Under the pieces are notes generated by a model. The model worked only from the letters and a program-made list of their open reading frames with translations, made no database searches and was not told the DNA's origin. From an uncultured Muribaculaceae bacterium (GTDB lineage Bacteria > Bacteroidota > Bacteroidia > Bacteroidales > Muribaculaceae), in the NCBI GenBank assembly GCA_934636465.1, contig CAKUAR010000003.1, positions 1-64,000 on the forward strand: a stretch of DNA of 64,000 nt. The letters run 5' to 3'. The stretch's first letter is position 1. Each line of letters starts with the position of its first letter. The translations under genes were made by a program, and so were the position numbers. Positions 18,186 through 26,479 of the stretch are shown here, piece by piece.

Positions 18186-19202
18186 ATGGAGAAGAAAGAA
18201 AGGGTAGCGTGGCTCGACTACGTGAGGTTTTTGAGCATATTCTTGGTGATACTCTATCACACGCCGCCCAGGTTTCCGCTTGTTGATGACGCAATTCTGT
18301 GGAATTTACATGTACCTGTTTTCTTTTGCATATCAGGATTCCTGTATAATAGAGAAAAGGTTAAAACAATTAAAAATTTAATTGTACACAGAGGAAAACA
18401 GTTACTAATTCCATATACTACATTTTTCATAGTTTTTTATATTCTATGGATTATAATTGGACGAAATTTGTTGGGCAATGAAGAAAAAGCAATTGATATA
18501 TTAAAACCTATATATGAATTTATAGGTGGTTGTCCAACTATAATTGTAGCAACTTATTGGTATATAGCTTGTTTGTTTACGACTCAAATTATATATTTTA
18601 TTATAGAAAGTTTCTTTTCTAATAATAGAAAACTATTTGTTTTTTGTGTGGTTCTTTCCATTATATCTTGGTTTTTTCCTAATATTAAATATTGGAATTT
18701 TTCAAATGGAATGTTGCTGTATCTTCCAATATTTGCTTTTGGAAATTGCTTTAAATCATATTTGAAAAATGTTTCCTTTAGCTCGAAGCAAGAAGGTTTG
18801 AAATTGTGTATAGTTGCTTTCTTAGCAATGTCTGTAATGATGCTATTAGATGACTATAAAAAATATGAATTTTATAGTACAGTAAAAATTTTTGCAGAGA
18901 TGTCTATGATTCCGGCATACGTCAGTTTCAGCAAACTGCTGGCTGGCAAGTTTGGGCGAAACCGCGTGGTGGAGTTTGTTGTGGTTAGCGGCACGGTTTA
19001 TTTAGGCCTGCAAAACTATTTCATAGGATTCATAAAAATAGTGCTCAACAGCGTTTTATATGATGGGGTGATTGACGACAATGCCTGGTTTAGGCTCGTG
19101 ATAGCCATTGTGGTGATGGCGGCAATATATCCTGTTGCGTGGTTCATTGATCGCTACATTCCCTGGTTTATAGGTAAAGGAAAATATCTTGATAAAATAT
19201 GA
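18186..19202 (+). CDS. Membrane acyltransferase (acyltransferase 3 family), mosaic base composition
   Basis: A 338-residue integral membrane protein with about ten hydrophobic segments. It opens with the family signature RVAWLDYVRFLSIFLVILYHTPPRF, where the YHT histidine is the expected catalytic residue. Such enzymes add acetyl or other acyl groups to sugars of surface polysaccharides. Base composition is strikingly uneven inside the single frame. The first ~120 and last ~300 bases are near 45-50% GC, while about 18310-18905 is near 25% by hand count. The reading frame is intact throughout. A hairpin terminator follows the stop codon. Confidence 0.85.
   Translation: MEKKERVAWLDYVRFLSIFLVILYHTPPRFPLVDDAILWNLHVPVFFCISGFLYNREKVKTIKNLIVHRGKQLLIPYTTFFIVFYILWIIIGRNLLGNEEKAIDILKPIYEFIGGCPTIIVATYWYIACLFTTQIIYFIIESFFSNNRKLFVFCVVLSIISWFFPNIKYWNFSNGMLLYLPIFAFGNCFKSYLKNVSFSSKQEGLKLCIVAFLAMSVMMLLDDYKKYEFYSTVKIFAEMSMIPAYVSFSKLLAGKFGRNRVVEFVVVSGTVYLGLQNYFIGFIKIVLNSVLYDGVIDDNAWFRLVIAIVVMAAIYPVAWFIDRYIPWFIGKGKYLDKI
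18310..18905 (+). other. AT-rich block inside the acyltransferase gene
   Basis: By counting 60-base rows, most of this block is 22-27% GC (one row near 37%). The rows before it are 45-50% and the rows after are 48-50%. The edges are abrupt. It encodes the central membrane segments of the acyltransferase. I read it as a segment exchanged from a low-GC donor, or as an AT-biased hypervariable core. Confidence 0.7.
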
Positions 19203-19264
19203 AAGAATTAGTTTAGTTTCTGCTTAATAGACACAAATTTATCAATAATAATACTTAACTTTAC

Positions 19265-19312
19265 ACTCCATAATAATGTCATTTGTGACACTTTTATGGA
19301 GTATTTTATTAT
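19265..19312 (+). terminator. Two-level hairpin terminator
   Basis: ACTCCATAA at 19265-19273 pairs with TTATGGAGT at 19294-19302. Inside it TGTCA-TTTG-TGACA (19277-19290) forms a second stem. ATTTTATTAT follows. It would end the acyltransferase transcript, and lies 11 bases before the next start codon, so it could also affect that gene's leader. Confidence 0.75.
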
Positions 19313-20542
19313 ATGGTAATAAAGAGAGACAAATATCTAAATGAATTGATTGGTTGGAAAAATACTGACCTAATCAAGATTGTTACAGGCATAAGACGTT
19401 GTGGAAAATCATTTCTATTGTTCACGCTTTTTCATCAACATTTATTGGAGTCTGGTGTTGACGAAAGTCATATCATAGAGATAGCCTTAGATGACATAAG
19501 TAATGAAAATTTGCGTGACCCATTTCAAATGATGTCGCACATAAAAAAATCAATTAAAGACAAAAAGCAATACTATTTAATAATAGATGAAGTTCAGCTG
19601 CTTGACCGTTTTGTTGATGTCTTAAACAGTCTGATGCACATGCCAAATTTAGATGTGTATGTAACTGGCAGCAATTCTCGTTTCCTCTCAAAAGACGTGG
19701 CTACAGAATTTAGGGGAAGGGGTATTGAAATACATATATTTCCACTTTCATTTTCGGAGTTATATGCTTCAGAAGGCGGTGATAAGCAAGAATTGTGGAA
19801 GCGATATTACACTTATGGTGGTTTGCCTTATTTGTCGGCTTTGAACGATTATTCAAAAAAAGCAGAATATCTCGCATCACTCAATCGTACTCTATATTTG
19901 AGAGATATTGTTGAGCGCAACAGAGTGGCAAATGTGGAAGAATTCTCTGAGCTTATGAATGTAATGGCATCTGGCATAGGCTCGCCGTGTAATCCAAATA
20001 AATTATACAATACGTTTAAGACAGTAAAAAAGGTAACTCTCGACTCAAAGACAATAGCAAATTATCTTTCATATATGGAAGATGCCTTTATTATTGAAAA
20101 ATCAATGAGATATGACATTAAAGGTCGTAAATACATTGGTACATTGTCAAAATACTATTTTCAAGACATAGGCTTGCGCAATGCTTTACTCAATTTTAGG
20201 CAAATAGAGGAAACACATATTATGGAAAATGTCATATATAATGAGCTTCGTAGCCGTGGGTATAGTGTAGATGTTGGTATTGTAGATGTTAGGACTGCCA
20301 CGCTCCGTAAGCAGCTTGAAGTTGATTTTGTAGCAAATAAAGGTGATATGCGTTACTATATTCAATCGGCTTTTGCCTTGCCAAATGAAGAAAAACGTGA
20401 ACAGGAGTTAGCATCGCTAAAGCGTATCAACGACTCATTCAAGAAAATAATAATAGTGCGCGAAGATATTGCACCTTATCATGATGATAATGGTGTGCTG
20501 ATTATAGGACTAATGGATTTTCTGCTCAACGACAACATTTAG
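19313..20542 (+). CDS. AAA_14 / DUF4143 family ATPase, intact
   Basis: A 409-residue protein. The N-terminal AAA_14 domain has Walker A GIRRCGKSFLL (about 28), Walker B YYLIIDEVQLLD (about 84) and the sensor-like VTGSNSRFLS. The C-terminal DUF4143 domain (about 200-400) has YYFQDIGLRNA and the restriction-endonuclease-like core EVDFVANKGDMRYYIQ. This family is abundant in Bacteroidales and its function is unresolved; defence and toxin-like roles have been guessed. The sequence is more AT-rich than the flanking leuS and rdgB genes, which fits horizontal spread. A headless relative lies at 9971-10834. Confidence 0.88.
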   Translation: MVIKRDKYLNELIGWKNTDLIKIVTGIRRCGKSFLLFTLFHQHLLESGVDESHIIEIALDDISNENLRDPFQMMSHIKKSIKDKKQYYLIIDEVQLLDRFVDVLNSLMHMPNLDVYVTGSNSRFLSKDVATEFRGRGIEIHIFPLSFSELYASEGGDKQELWKRYYTYGGLPYLSALNDYSKKAEYLASLNRTLYLRDIVERNRVANVEEFSELMNVMASGIGSPCNPNKLYNTFKTVKKVTLDSKTIANYLSYMEDAFIIEKSMRYDIKGRKYIGTLSKYYFQDIGLRNALLNFRQIEETHIMENVIYNELRSRGYSVDVGIVDVRTATLRKQLEVDFVANKGDMRYYIQSAFALPNEEKREQELASLKRINDSFKKIIIVREDIAPYHDDNGVLIIGLMDFLLNDNI

Positions 20543-20599
20543 CAGATTTTGTGATAATAAAAATATATATCCAACAAGTAATAAATCAAAGAAGTATTT

Positions 20600-21187
20600 A
20601 TGAAAGAATTAGTTTTTGCGACCAACAACAAAAATAAGCTTGAAGAGCTTAGAAAAATAGTTGGCAACAAGTTTAAAATATTGAGTTTGGCTGACATAGG
20701 CTGCCATGACGACATTGCTGAAACCGCCGACAACATAGAGGGCAACGCCAAGATAAAAGCAATGTTTGTTAAGCAGAACTATGGTTATGATTGCTTCAGC
20801 GATGACACTGGTCTTGAAATAGATGCCTTGGGAGGCGAGCCGGGAGTGTACTCGGCGCGCTATGGCGGTGTGGCTCACGACAGCGAGAGAAACATCGACA
20901 AAGTGCTGTCAAAAATGCTTGGCGTTACCGACCGCTCTGCTCGCTTTCGCACAGCAATAACCCTTGTGATAGGTGAAGACTTGCACCTTTTTGAGGGCGA
21001 GGTGAAGGGCGTTATCACCACAGAGCGTCATGGTACTGGCGGTTTTGGCTACGACAGCATTTTTCAACCCATAGAGGGCGATGGAAGCACTTTTGCCCAA
21101 ATGACTGCCGAGCAGAAAAATAGCATAAGCCATCGTGGACGCGCTGTGGCAAAACTCGTTGATTATTTGAAAAACAATTTCAAATAA
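20600..21187 (+). CDS. rdgB: Non-canonical purine NTP pyrophosphatase (RdgB/HAM1)
   Basis: A 195-residue protein with the full HAM1 signature set: ATNNKNKLEELRKI at the start, FSDDTGLEIDALGGEPGVYSARYGG (about 67-90), GFGYDSIFQP (about 148) and SHRGRAVAKL near the C-terminus. It hydrolyses dITP, XTP and related nucleotides to monophosphates, so that they are not built into DNA. It acts in the cytoplasm. Length is normal. Confidence 0.95.
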   Translation: MKELVFATNNKNKLEELRKIVGNKFKILSLADIGCHDDIAETADNIEGNAKIKAMFVKQNYGYDCFSDDTGLEIDALGGEPGVYSARYGGVAHDSERNIDKVLSKMLGVTDRSARFRTAITLVIGEDLHLFEGEVKGVITTERHGTGGFGYDSIFQPIEGDGSTFAQMTAEQKNSISHRGRAVAKLVDYLKNNFK

Positions 21188-21336
21188 TGTCTGTGCGCTG
21201 ACTCATTCTGATTTTGTTTCAGATTGATAAATTTTGAAAATAGAAAAATTAAATACTTGCAATGTGCGCTTTAGTTTAGATACGTTGTGAGTATTTTTAT
21301 TTACTTTTACACCGACTTTTCTATATTGAATGAATT

Positions 21337-22308
21337 ATGCACGCTGTAATTGTTTTCCTGAAAAACTGGACACTGCCTGCTGCTATGGCTTTTGGAGCTC
21401 TGGCTTACTCAATATTTGCATTTGTGCCTGCTCTTGGTGGGGCAGCAGACTTCTTTGCTCCTGTGTTCGACGAGATATTGCCTTGGTTTTTGTTTGTGAT
21501 TTTGTTCATCACATTTTGCAAAGTTGATTTCTCTAAAATGAAGATGCACCGCTGGCATCTTTTGGTCAGTGCCTTTCAGTTGCTGTTTGTGGTGATGCTT
21601 ATGAGCTGCATTCTTGGGTTTGGAATGACGGGAAAAGACTTGATTTTAATGGAAGGCGTGCTCACATGCATCATTGGTCCTTGTGCCTCGGCAGCTCCTG
21701 TGGTGACGGCTAAACTTGGCGGCAATCTTGAGTCAATGACCGCTTACACTTTTCTTTCAAATTTCATAACAGCCATCATGGTGCCGCTGTGTTTCCCCAT
21801 GATAGAGCAAAAGGTGGTTATGACTTTTTTCCAGTCGTTTTTGTTGATACTGACCAGAGTGTTTGTAATACTTATAGTTCCAATGTTTTTGGCATACGTT
21901 GTGAAGCATTTTTTGCCGCGTGTTCAGCACATGATTTTGAGCATTAACGATTTGCCATTTTATTTGTGGGGCTGCTCGCTTGCCATAGTTACTGGCACAA
22001 CGGTTAAAAATATCGTCAATTCTGGCTCGACGGCAGGTTTCATACTCACCATTGCTGCTGCAAGTTTCATGCTCTGCTTGGTGCAGTTTTCTGTGGGTCG
22101 CTACATAGGACACTTCTTTGGAGCCACCGTGGAGTCGGGGCAAGCCTTGGGTCAAAAAAACACGGCGTTTGCCATTTGGGTAGCCTATACCTATCTCAAT
22201 CCGTTGTCATCGGTTGGCCCAGGGTGCTACATTTTGTGGCAAAATGCCATCAATAGCCTTGAGCTTTGGCAGCAGCGGCACAAAGAGGATAAAAATATGG
22301 TGAGATAG
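21337..22308 (+). CDS. Bile acid:sodium symporter (BASS/SBF)-like membrane transporter
   Basis: A 323-residue protein with about nine or ten membrane segments. The opening FLKNWTLPAAMAFGALAY, the MEGVLTCIIGPCASAAPVVTAKLGG stretch and the second-half GQKNTAFAIWVAYTYLNP resemble the two inverted halves of BASS-type secondary transporters. The substrate is unknown; bile acids are not implied, because the family also carries other organic anions. It ends 18 bases from the convergent porin gene with no hairpin between. Confidence 0.75.
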   Translation: MHAVIVFLKNWTLPAAMAFGALAYSIFAFVPALGGAADFFAPVFDEILPWFLFVILFITFCKVDFSKMKMHRWHLLVSAFQLLFVVMLMSCILGFGMTGKDLILMEGVLTCIIGPCASAAPVVTAKLGGNLESMTAYTFLSNFITAIMVPLCFPMIEQKVVMTFFQSFLLILTRVFVILIVPMFLAYVVKHFLPRVQHMILSINDLPFYLWGCSLAIVTGTTVKNIVNSGSTAGFILTIAAASFMLCLVQFSVGRYIGHFFGATVESGQALGQKNTAFAIWVAYTYLNPLSSVGPGCYILWQNAINSLELWQQRHKEDKNMVR

Positions 22309-22326
22309 CAAATAAATGTCTAAGAT

Positions 22327-23361
22327 TTAAAATCTAACCATGAGTTCAACCACAATTTTACTTTGCTCCGAAATTTTTTTCACGGCCTCTTTTTTGTAGA
22401 AATAATTTTCGTAGTTGAGTCGCAAGTCGGCGCAAAAAGGCTTTGCCAAGCTTAGTGTAACGCCACCAGTCACGCGTTTACGCGCAGCATCGTCAATTAT
22501 GAGTTTGCCCTCGTTGTTGCATTTTCCGTTACTATGATCTGTCATCATATCATATCTGCCAAGAATTGATATTTTATGAAAAATTTTTGGCAGCATTATA
22601 TCATAACAAACCATTGTATTTAGTGCGTTGACATTTTTGAAAGCATCGTTTTTGTAATGTTTAAATAAATATTCTCCTTCAAATTTTAGGTTTCCTATTT
22701 CCACATTTGCTCCTGCATTCCACATGTATATGCGCACGTCTTGTGGCTTAATGGTTTGTGTGCTAAGCACTACGTTCACTTTAGCCGGTAAGTGAAGTTG
22801 TAGCTTTGCAGAGTAGTTTAGGTTGTTGGTCCAGTAGTCTTTTTGATTTGTTAATCCAGAGCCGTTAAATATGCCAGCTTCTATGGTTAATGGCAGAAGC
22901 AATGAGTTGAAATCATAACGTCCGGCAAGTCCCACATCGCGCACGTTGCCCACTTGCTTGGCTATGAACGAGCGGTTAGCAAACCACTGCTGATGTGGAG
23001 AACGATGGGCATCAATTGTGAACGGAACACGCATTTGTCCGAGAGTCAAAGCCGATGCAGTTGTAGGCTTAAAGCGTGCAAATGCATCAAGCATTTTTAT
23101 TTGACCCTCGTCACTTAGATCTATTTCAGCCTTATAGCTGATTTGTCGGCTTATTGCACCATCAATGCTTACACGCGCATTGCGCACTTCGAATCTTTCC
23201 TTTTCAATTTCTGGTTGATATTCAAATTTAGTTCTTACAGTTCCGTGTATTTTAGGAGTGTAATCTATCACATTGGTCTTGTCAGTTTGTTGCGAAGCGT
23301 GACATACATTATTCGCCACCATTAAAGCCAGGCAAATGGATATAAGAAATTTGTGTTTCAT
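22327..23361 (-). CDS. Porin O/P-like outer-membrane beta-barrel protein
   Basis: A 344-residue protein with a signal peptide (about residues 1-22). Alternating beta strands run through to a C-terminal ...KIVVELMVRF with a terminal Phe, as in outer-membrane barrels. The segment FEVRNARVSIDGAISRQISYKAEIDLSDEGQIKMLDAFARF and LGQMRVPFTIDAHRSPHQQWFANRSFIAKQVG match the 'phosphate-selective porin O and P' family, common in Bacteroidales. The substrate is unknown. A -7 box lies only four bases before the start codon. Confidence 0.82.
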   Translation of the reverse strand: MKHKFLISICLALMVANNVCHASQQTDKTNVIDYTPKIHGTVRTKFEYQPEIEKERFEVRNARVSIDGAISRQISYKAEIDLSDEGQIKMLDAFARFKPTTASALTLGQMRVPFTIDAHRSPHQQWFANRSFIAKQVGNVRDVGLAGRYDFNSLLLPLTIEAGIFNGSGLTNQKDYWTNNLNYSAKLQLHLPAKVNVVLSTQTIKPQDVRIYMWNAGANVEIGNLKFEGEYLFKHYKNDAFKNVNALNTMVCYDIMLPKIFHKISILGRYDMMTDHSNGKCNNEGKLIIDDAARKRVTGGVTLSLAKPFCADLRLNYENYFYKKEAVKKISEQSKIVVELMVRF

Positions 23362-23365
23362 GTAG

Positions 23366-23373
23366 CAAAGTTA
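23366..23373 (-). promoter_or_regulatory. -7 box abutting the porin start codon
   Basis: The minus strand reads TAACTTTG, four bases before the ATG at 23361. If it is used, the transcript would begin at or near the start codon. Confidence 0.4.
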
Positions 23374-23473
23374 GGAATTATGGTTTAGTGTGAAAATACT
23401 GCAATTAAAAAGTTATAAAAGTAATGTATTTTAATTACACTACGCCTTAAATTATAAAATATTATTAAAAGTA

Positions 23474-23504
23474 TTGTGTTCTAAACCAAAAGAAACTATA
23501 TTTG
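23474..23504 (+). promoter_or_regulatory. Promoter TTG-N20-TATATTTG
   Basis: TTG at 23474-23476, 20 bases, then TATATTTG at 23497-23504, a strong match to the Bacteroidetes pattern. It lies 25 bases before the DUF3857 start codon. Confidence 0.7.
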
Positions 23505-23529
23505 GCACATATTTTAAAAATTAGAAGTT

Positions 23530-24486
23530 ATGATTAAAGATATTTTCAAATATTTTATTTCTTTCGCGTTGGTGATAATGGCGGCAAATGTGGCATTTGC
23601 TGCTGCCGACAAGCCCGATTTCAAGTATGGTAAGCCATCAAAAGAAGAGCTGGCAATGACACAGCTCGATAAAGACCCGGCAGCTACAGCAGCAGTGCTT
23701 TTTAAGACCTGCAATGTGTCGTATGACTTCAACATCAACGACGGCCTGAATGTGGTGTATGAATACCAGACCAGATTGAAGATATTCAAACCCGAAGGCG
23801 TGAAATATGGCACTGTGGCCATAGAGTACCACGACAATGGCGACGGACTCATGGTGGTCAACGACCAGGTGCTTGGCCTTGAAGCCATCACATTCAACAG
23901 CGAAGGCGGAAAAGAGAAAAAATCAAAGATGAAAGACAGCGCAATCAAGAAAACTTCTCTTGGCAACAATTTGGTGAAACTTGAATTCACGGCACCAGAC
24001 CTTAAAGAAGGCTCGGTGGTTGATTTCAAATATCGCATCAAGTCGGCGCGTATCACCGAGCTGCGCACTTGGCAACAACAAGAAGAAATTCCTGTGAACT
24101 ATAGCCGTTTGGAGCTTGGCATGATAGAGTTTTTCCCATTTGCCGTTACACAAAATGGTTCAAATTCGGTTTTAACAGGCAGCAAGCCTAACAGCATCAC
24201 TTACGTTGTGAAAGAACAATATGAGTCAAAGTCTATTTCTGTTAAGGTTATGGATTTGACCTACACAACTGCCTATCTTCCGGCATTGTCATCTGCCGAC
24301 AAAAATGTCTATAATGCTGAGGTTTTCACACTATCGAAGTCTTTCTTGCCTTGGGTGATAAAGCGTGAAGCCGACTCCGGACGCACCCAAAACTGGAATG
24401 ACCGTTCTGGAGGCTACTACTCGCGTCAATTTACAGACGATGTTGACAAAAAACTTGAGGCACTGGCTGCCGAAAAACTAAAATAA
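23530..24486 (+). CDS. Secreted DUF3857 protein without transglutaminase domain
   Basis: A 318-residue protein with a signal peptide (about residues 1-24). The body resembles the N-terminal DUF3857 half of larger transglutaminase-like proteins (VVYEYQTRLKIFKPEGVKYGTVAIEYHDNG, LEFTAPDLKEGSVVDFKYRI, ELRTWQQQEEIPVNYSRLELGMIEFF). The Cys-His-Asp transglutaminase domain that often follows is missing, and the gene ends in a charged helix. It may be a natural short form. Periplasmic or outer-membrane facing; function not known. Confidence 0.78.
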   Translation: MIKDIFKYFISFALVIMAANVAFAAADKPDFKYGKPSKEELAMTQLDKDPAATAAVLFKTCNVSYDFNINDGLNVVYEYQTRLKIFKPEGVKYGTVAIEYHDNGDGLMVVNDQVLGLEAITFNSEGGKEKKSKMKDSAIKKTSLGNNLVKLEFTAPDLKEGSVVDFKYRIKSARITELRTWQQQEEIPVNYSRLELGMIEFFPFAVTQNGSNSVLTGSKPNSITYVVKEQYESKSISVKVMDLTYTTAYLPALSSADKNVYNAEVFTLSKSFLPWVIKREADSGRTQNWNDRSGGYYSRQFTDDVDKKLEALAAEKLK

Positions 24487-24511
24487 AAAACATTGTATTC
24501 ACGAAACAAGG

Positions 24512-24549
24512 TGGGCTGTGGCTAATTTGGTGTCACAGCCCATTTATTT
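24512..24549 (+). terminator. Intrinsic terminator after the DUF3857 gene
   Basis: A 9-bp stem, TGGGCTGTG at 24512-24520 with CACAGCCCA at 24534-24542, is followed by TTTATTT. Confidence 0.8.
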
Positions 24550-24584
24550 GTGGCGATTTAGGCAAGTTGCTGGCCGAGATTGGT

Positions 24585-24592
24585 TATATTTG
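24585..24592 (+). promoter_or_regulatory. -7 box for the GH3-like gene
   Basis: TATATTTG matches TAnnTTTG and lies 18 bases before the start codon at 24611. No clear -33 element at the standard spacing. Confidence 0.5.
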
Positions 24593-24610
24593 CATACGTA
24601 AAAAAAGATA

Positions 24611-26134
24611 ATGATGATTGATTTCACGCCATTAGTCCGCAGTCATTTTTTGAGCCGGCTTTATCAGCAGACGCGCTACATCGACCACGCCGACAGCATT
24701 CAGCAAGGCGAGCTTGTGAAGCTGATAGAGAAAGCCGCACTCACAGAGATTGGGCGCAAATACGATTTCTCAAAGATTCGCACCTACAAGCAGTTTGCTT
24801 CCACGGTGCCACTCTATCGCTACGAGGACTTGAAGCCACAAATCATGCGCATGGTGGGTGGCGAGGCAAATGTGCTGTGGCCGGGCAAGACATTCAATTT
24901 TGCGCAGTCGTCGGGCACAAGCGACTCCAAGAGCAAATACATACCCGTCACGCGCGACTCTTTCCGACTCAATCACTATCAGGGTGCAAGCGATGTGGTG
25001 GCGCATTATCTCAATCTCAATCCCAACAGCCGCTTGTTTTCTGGCAAAGCATTTATTTTGGGTGGAAGTTTTGCCAATGAGCTTAACTTGAAGCCTGGTG
25101 TGAAAGTGGGCGATTTGTCGGCAAATTTGATTGACAAAATCAATCCTCTTGCCAACATATTCCGAATACCGTCAAAAAAAGTGGCTCTGATGAAAGATTG
25201 GAGCGAGAAGCTGCCGGCACTCGTTGATGCGTGCATCGATGCCGATGTCACCAACCTGTCGGGCGTGCCGTCGTGGTTTTTGACGGTAATAAAGCGGGTC
25301 ATGGAGCGCAAGGGCGTGAGCAGTCTGCATGAGGTGTGGCCTAATCTTGAGGTGTTTTTTCATGGAGGAATTGACTTTGAGCCATATCGCGAGCAATATG
25401 AGAAGATATGCGACATGAGCAAGATGCACTTTCTCAACACCTACAACGCCAGTGAGGGCTTTTTTGCCGTGCAGAGCGACTGGAGCACCACAGCCATGCT
25501 GTTGCTGCTCGATATAGGCGTTTTCTTTGAGTTTCTGCCCATTGAGGACACCGACAGCTCCACGCCCGAAGTTTACCCTATATGGGAGGTGGAGCAGGGC
25601 CGCACCTATGAGCTTGTGATTACCGCCTGCAATGGCTTGTGGCGCTATCGCATAGGCGACACCGTGCGCGTTGAGCAGCTTCACCCGGTGAAAATAAGCA
25701 TTGCCGGGCGCACCAAGAGCTTCATCAATGCCTTTGGCGAGGAGCTTATGGTGGGCAATGCCGACTATGCCATAGCCCAAGCGCAGCGCGAGACCGGGGC
25801 CGAGGTGGCAAACTACACCGCCGCGCCTGTCTATGCAGCTCCCGATGTGGCTGCGCACCACCAGTGGCTCATAGAATTCAGCCGCGAGCCTCACGATATG
25901 GCGGCGTTCATAAGCGCGCTCGACACCCACCTCAAGGCTTGCAACAGCGACTATGAGGCAAAACGCAAGTCCGACATATTTCTGTGCGCTCCCACTGTGG
26001 TTGTGGCCAAGCAGGGCTTGTTTGACCACTGGCTGGCAAGCACAGGCAAACTTGGCGGACAACGCAAGGTGCCGCGCTTGAGCAACAACCGCACCATTAT
26101 CGAGGCCATGCTTGCCATCAACCAGCGGCTTTGA
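24611..26134 (+). CDS. GH3 auxin-responsive-promoter-like acyl-acid ligase
   Basis: A 507-residue cytoplasmic protein of the ANL adenylating superfamily. It has the ATP-binding signature FAQSSGTSDSKSKYIPVT (about 98-115), HGGIDFEPYREQYE and TYNASEGFFAVQ. Near the C-terminus it has GLWRYRIGDTVRV, and AGRTKSFINAFGEELMVGNADYAI, which marks the hinge to the lid domain. In plants GH3 enzymes join acids to amino acids; the bacterial substrates are unknown. It likely activates a carboxylic acid and conjugates it to an amine. Length is normal for the bacterial branch. Confidence 0.9.
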   Translation: MMIDFTPLVRSHFLSRLYQQTRYIDHADSIQQGELVKLIEKAALTEIGRKYDFSKIRTYKQFASTVPLYRYEDLKPQIMRMVGGEANVLWPGKTFNFAQSSGTSDSKSKYIPVTRDSFRLNHYQGASDVVAHYLNLNPNSRLFSGKAFILGGSFANELNLKPGVKVGDLSANLIDKINPLANIFRIPSKKVALMKDWSEKLPALVDACIDADVTNLSGVPSWFLTVIKRVMERKGVSSLHEVWPNLEVFFHGGIDFEPYREQYEKICDMSKMHFLNTYNASEGFFAVQSDWSTTAMLLLLDIGVFFEFLPIEDTDSSTPEVYPIWEVEQGRTYELVITACNGLWRYRIGDTVRVEQLHPVKISIAGRTKSFINAFGEELMVGNADYAIAQAQRETGAEVANYTAAPVYAAPDVAAHHQWLIEFSREPHDMAAFISALDTHLKACNSDYEAKRKSDIFLCAPTVVVAKQGLFDHWLASTGKLGGQRKVPRLSNNRTIIEAMLAINQRL

Positions 26135-26193
26135 GCTTTTTTTAGAAGTTTACAAACAAAACATTTAATAACGCATAAAACAAAATTAAAGCT

Positions 26194-26478
26194 ATGATTA
26201 GGTTAAACGCTTTTTTTACCGTTAAGAATGATGTTGAGACCGACAAGGTGCTCGACTTGGCAAAACAATTAGTTGAGAAATCGCTCAAAGACGAGGGTTG
26301 CGTGTCATACGGCATATTCCAGAGTGGAACTGACAAGAATGTGATGATGTTCTGCGAGACATGGAAAGACCAGGAGTCGCTCGACAAGCACAGCGCGTCA
26401 AAGCACTTCACCACCTTAGTGCCGCAAATTGAGGCACTCACCGTTGCCGGCCTCAAGTGCGAGAGCTTTGAGTTTTAG
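26194..26478 (+). CDS. Antibiotic biosynthesis monooxygenase (ABM) fold protein
   Basis: A 94-residue dimeric ferredoxin-like protein. MIRLNAFFTVKNDV, the CVSYGIFQSGTDKNVMMFCETWKDQESLDKHSASKHF stretch and the closing beta strand match putative quinol monooxygenases of the YgiN/ABM type. The HSASKHF motif is typical. The substrate is unknown. It is convergent with the antiporter gene, with a single base between the stop codons. Confidence 0.85.
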   Translation: MIRLNAFFTVKNDVETDKVLDLAKQLVEKSLKDEGCVSYGIFQSGTDKNVMMFCETWKDQESLDKHSASKHFTTLVPQIEALTVAGLKCESFEF

Positions 26479-26479
26479 T

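Noticed and set aside
19203..21336. Genomic island or prophage around the AAA_14/DUF4143 gene
   Set aside because: AT-rich composition is limited to single genes; no integrase, repeats or phage genes are seen, and leuS and rdgB are ordinary core genes.
22309..22326. Terminator between the transporter and porin genes
   Set aside because: The 18-base gap holds no stem-loop.
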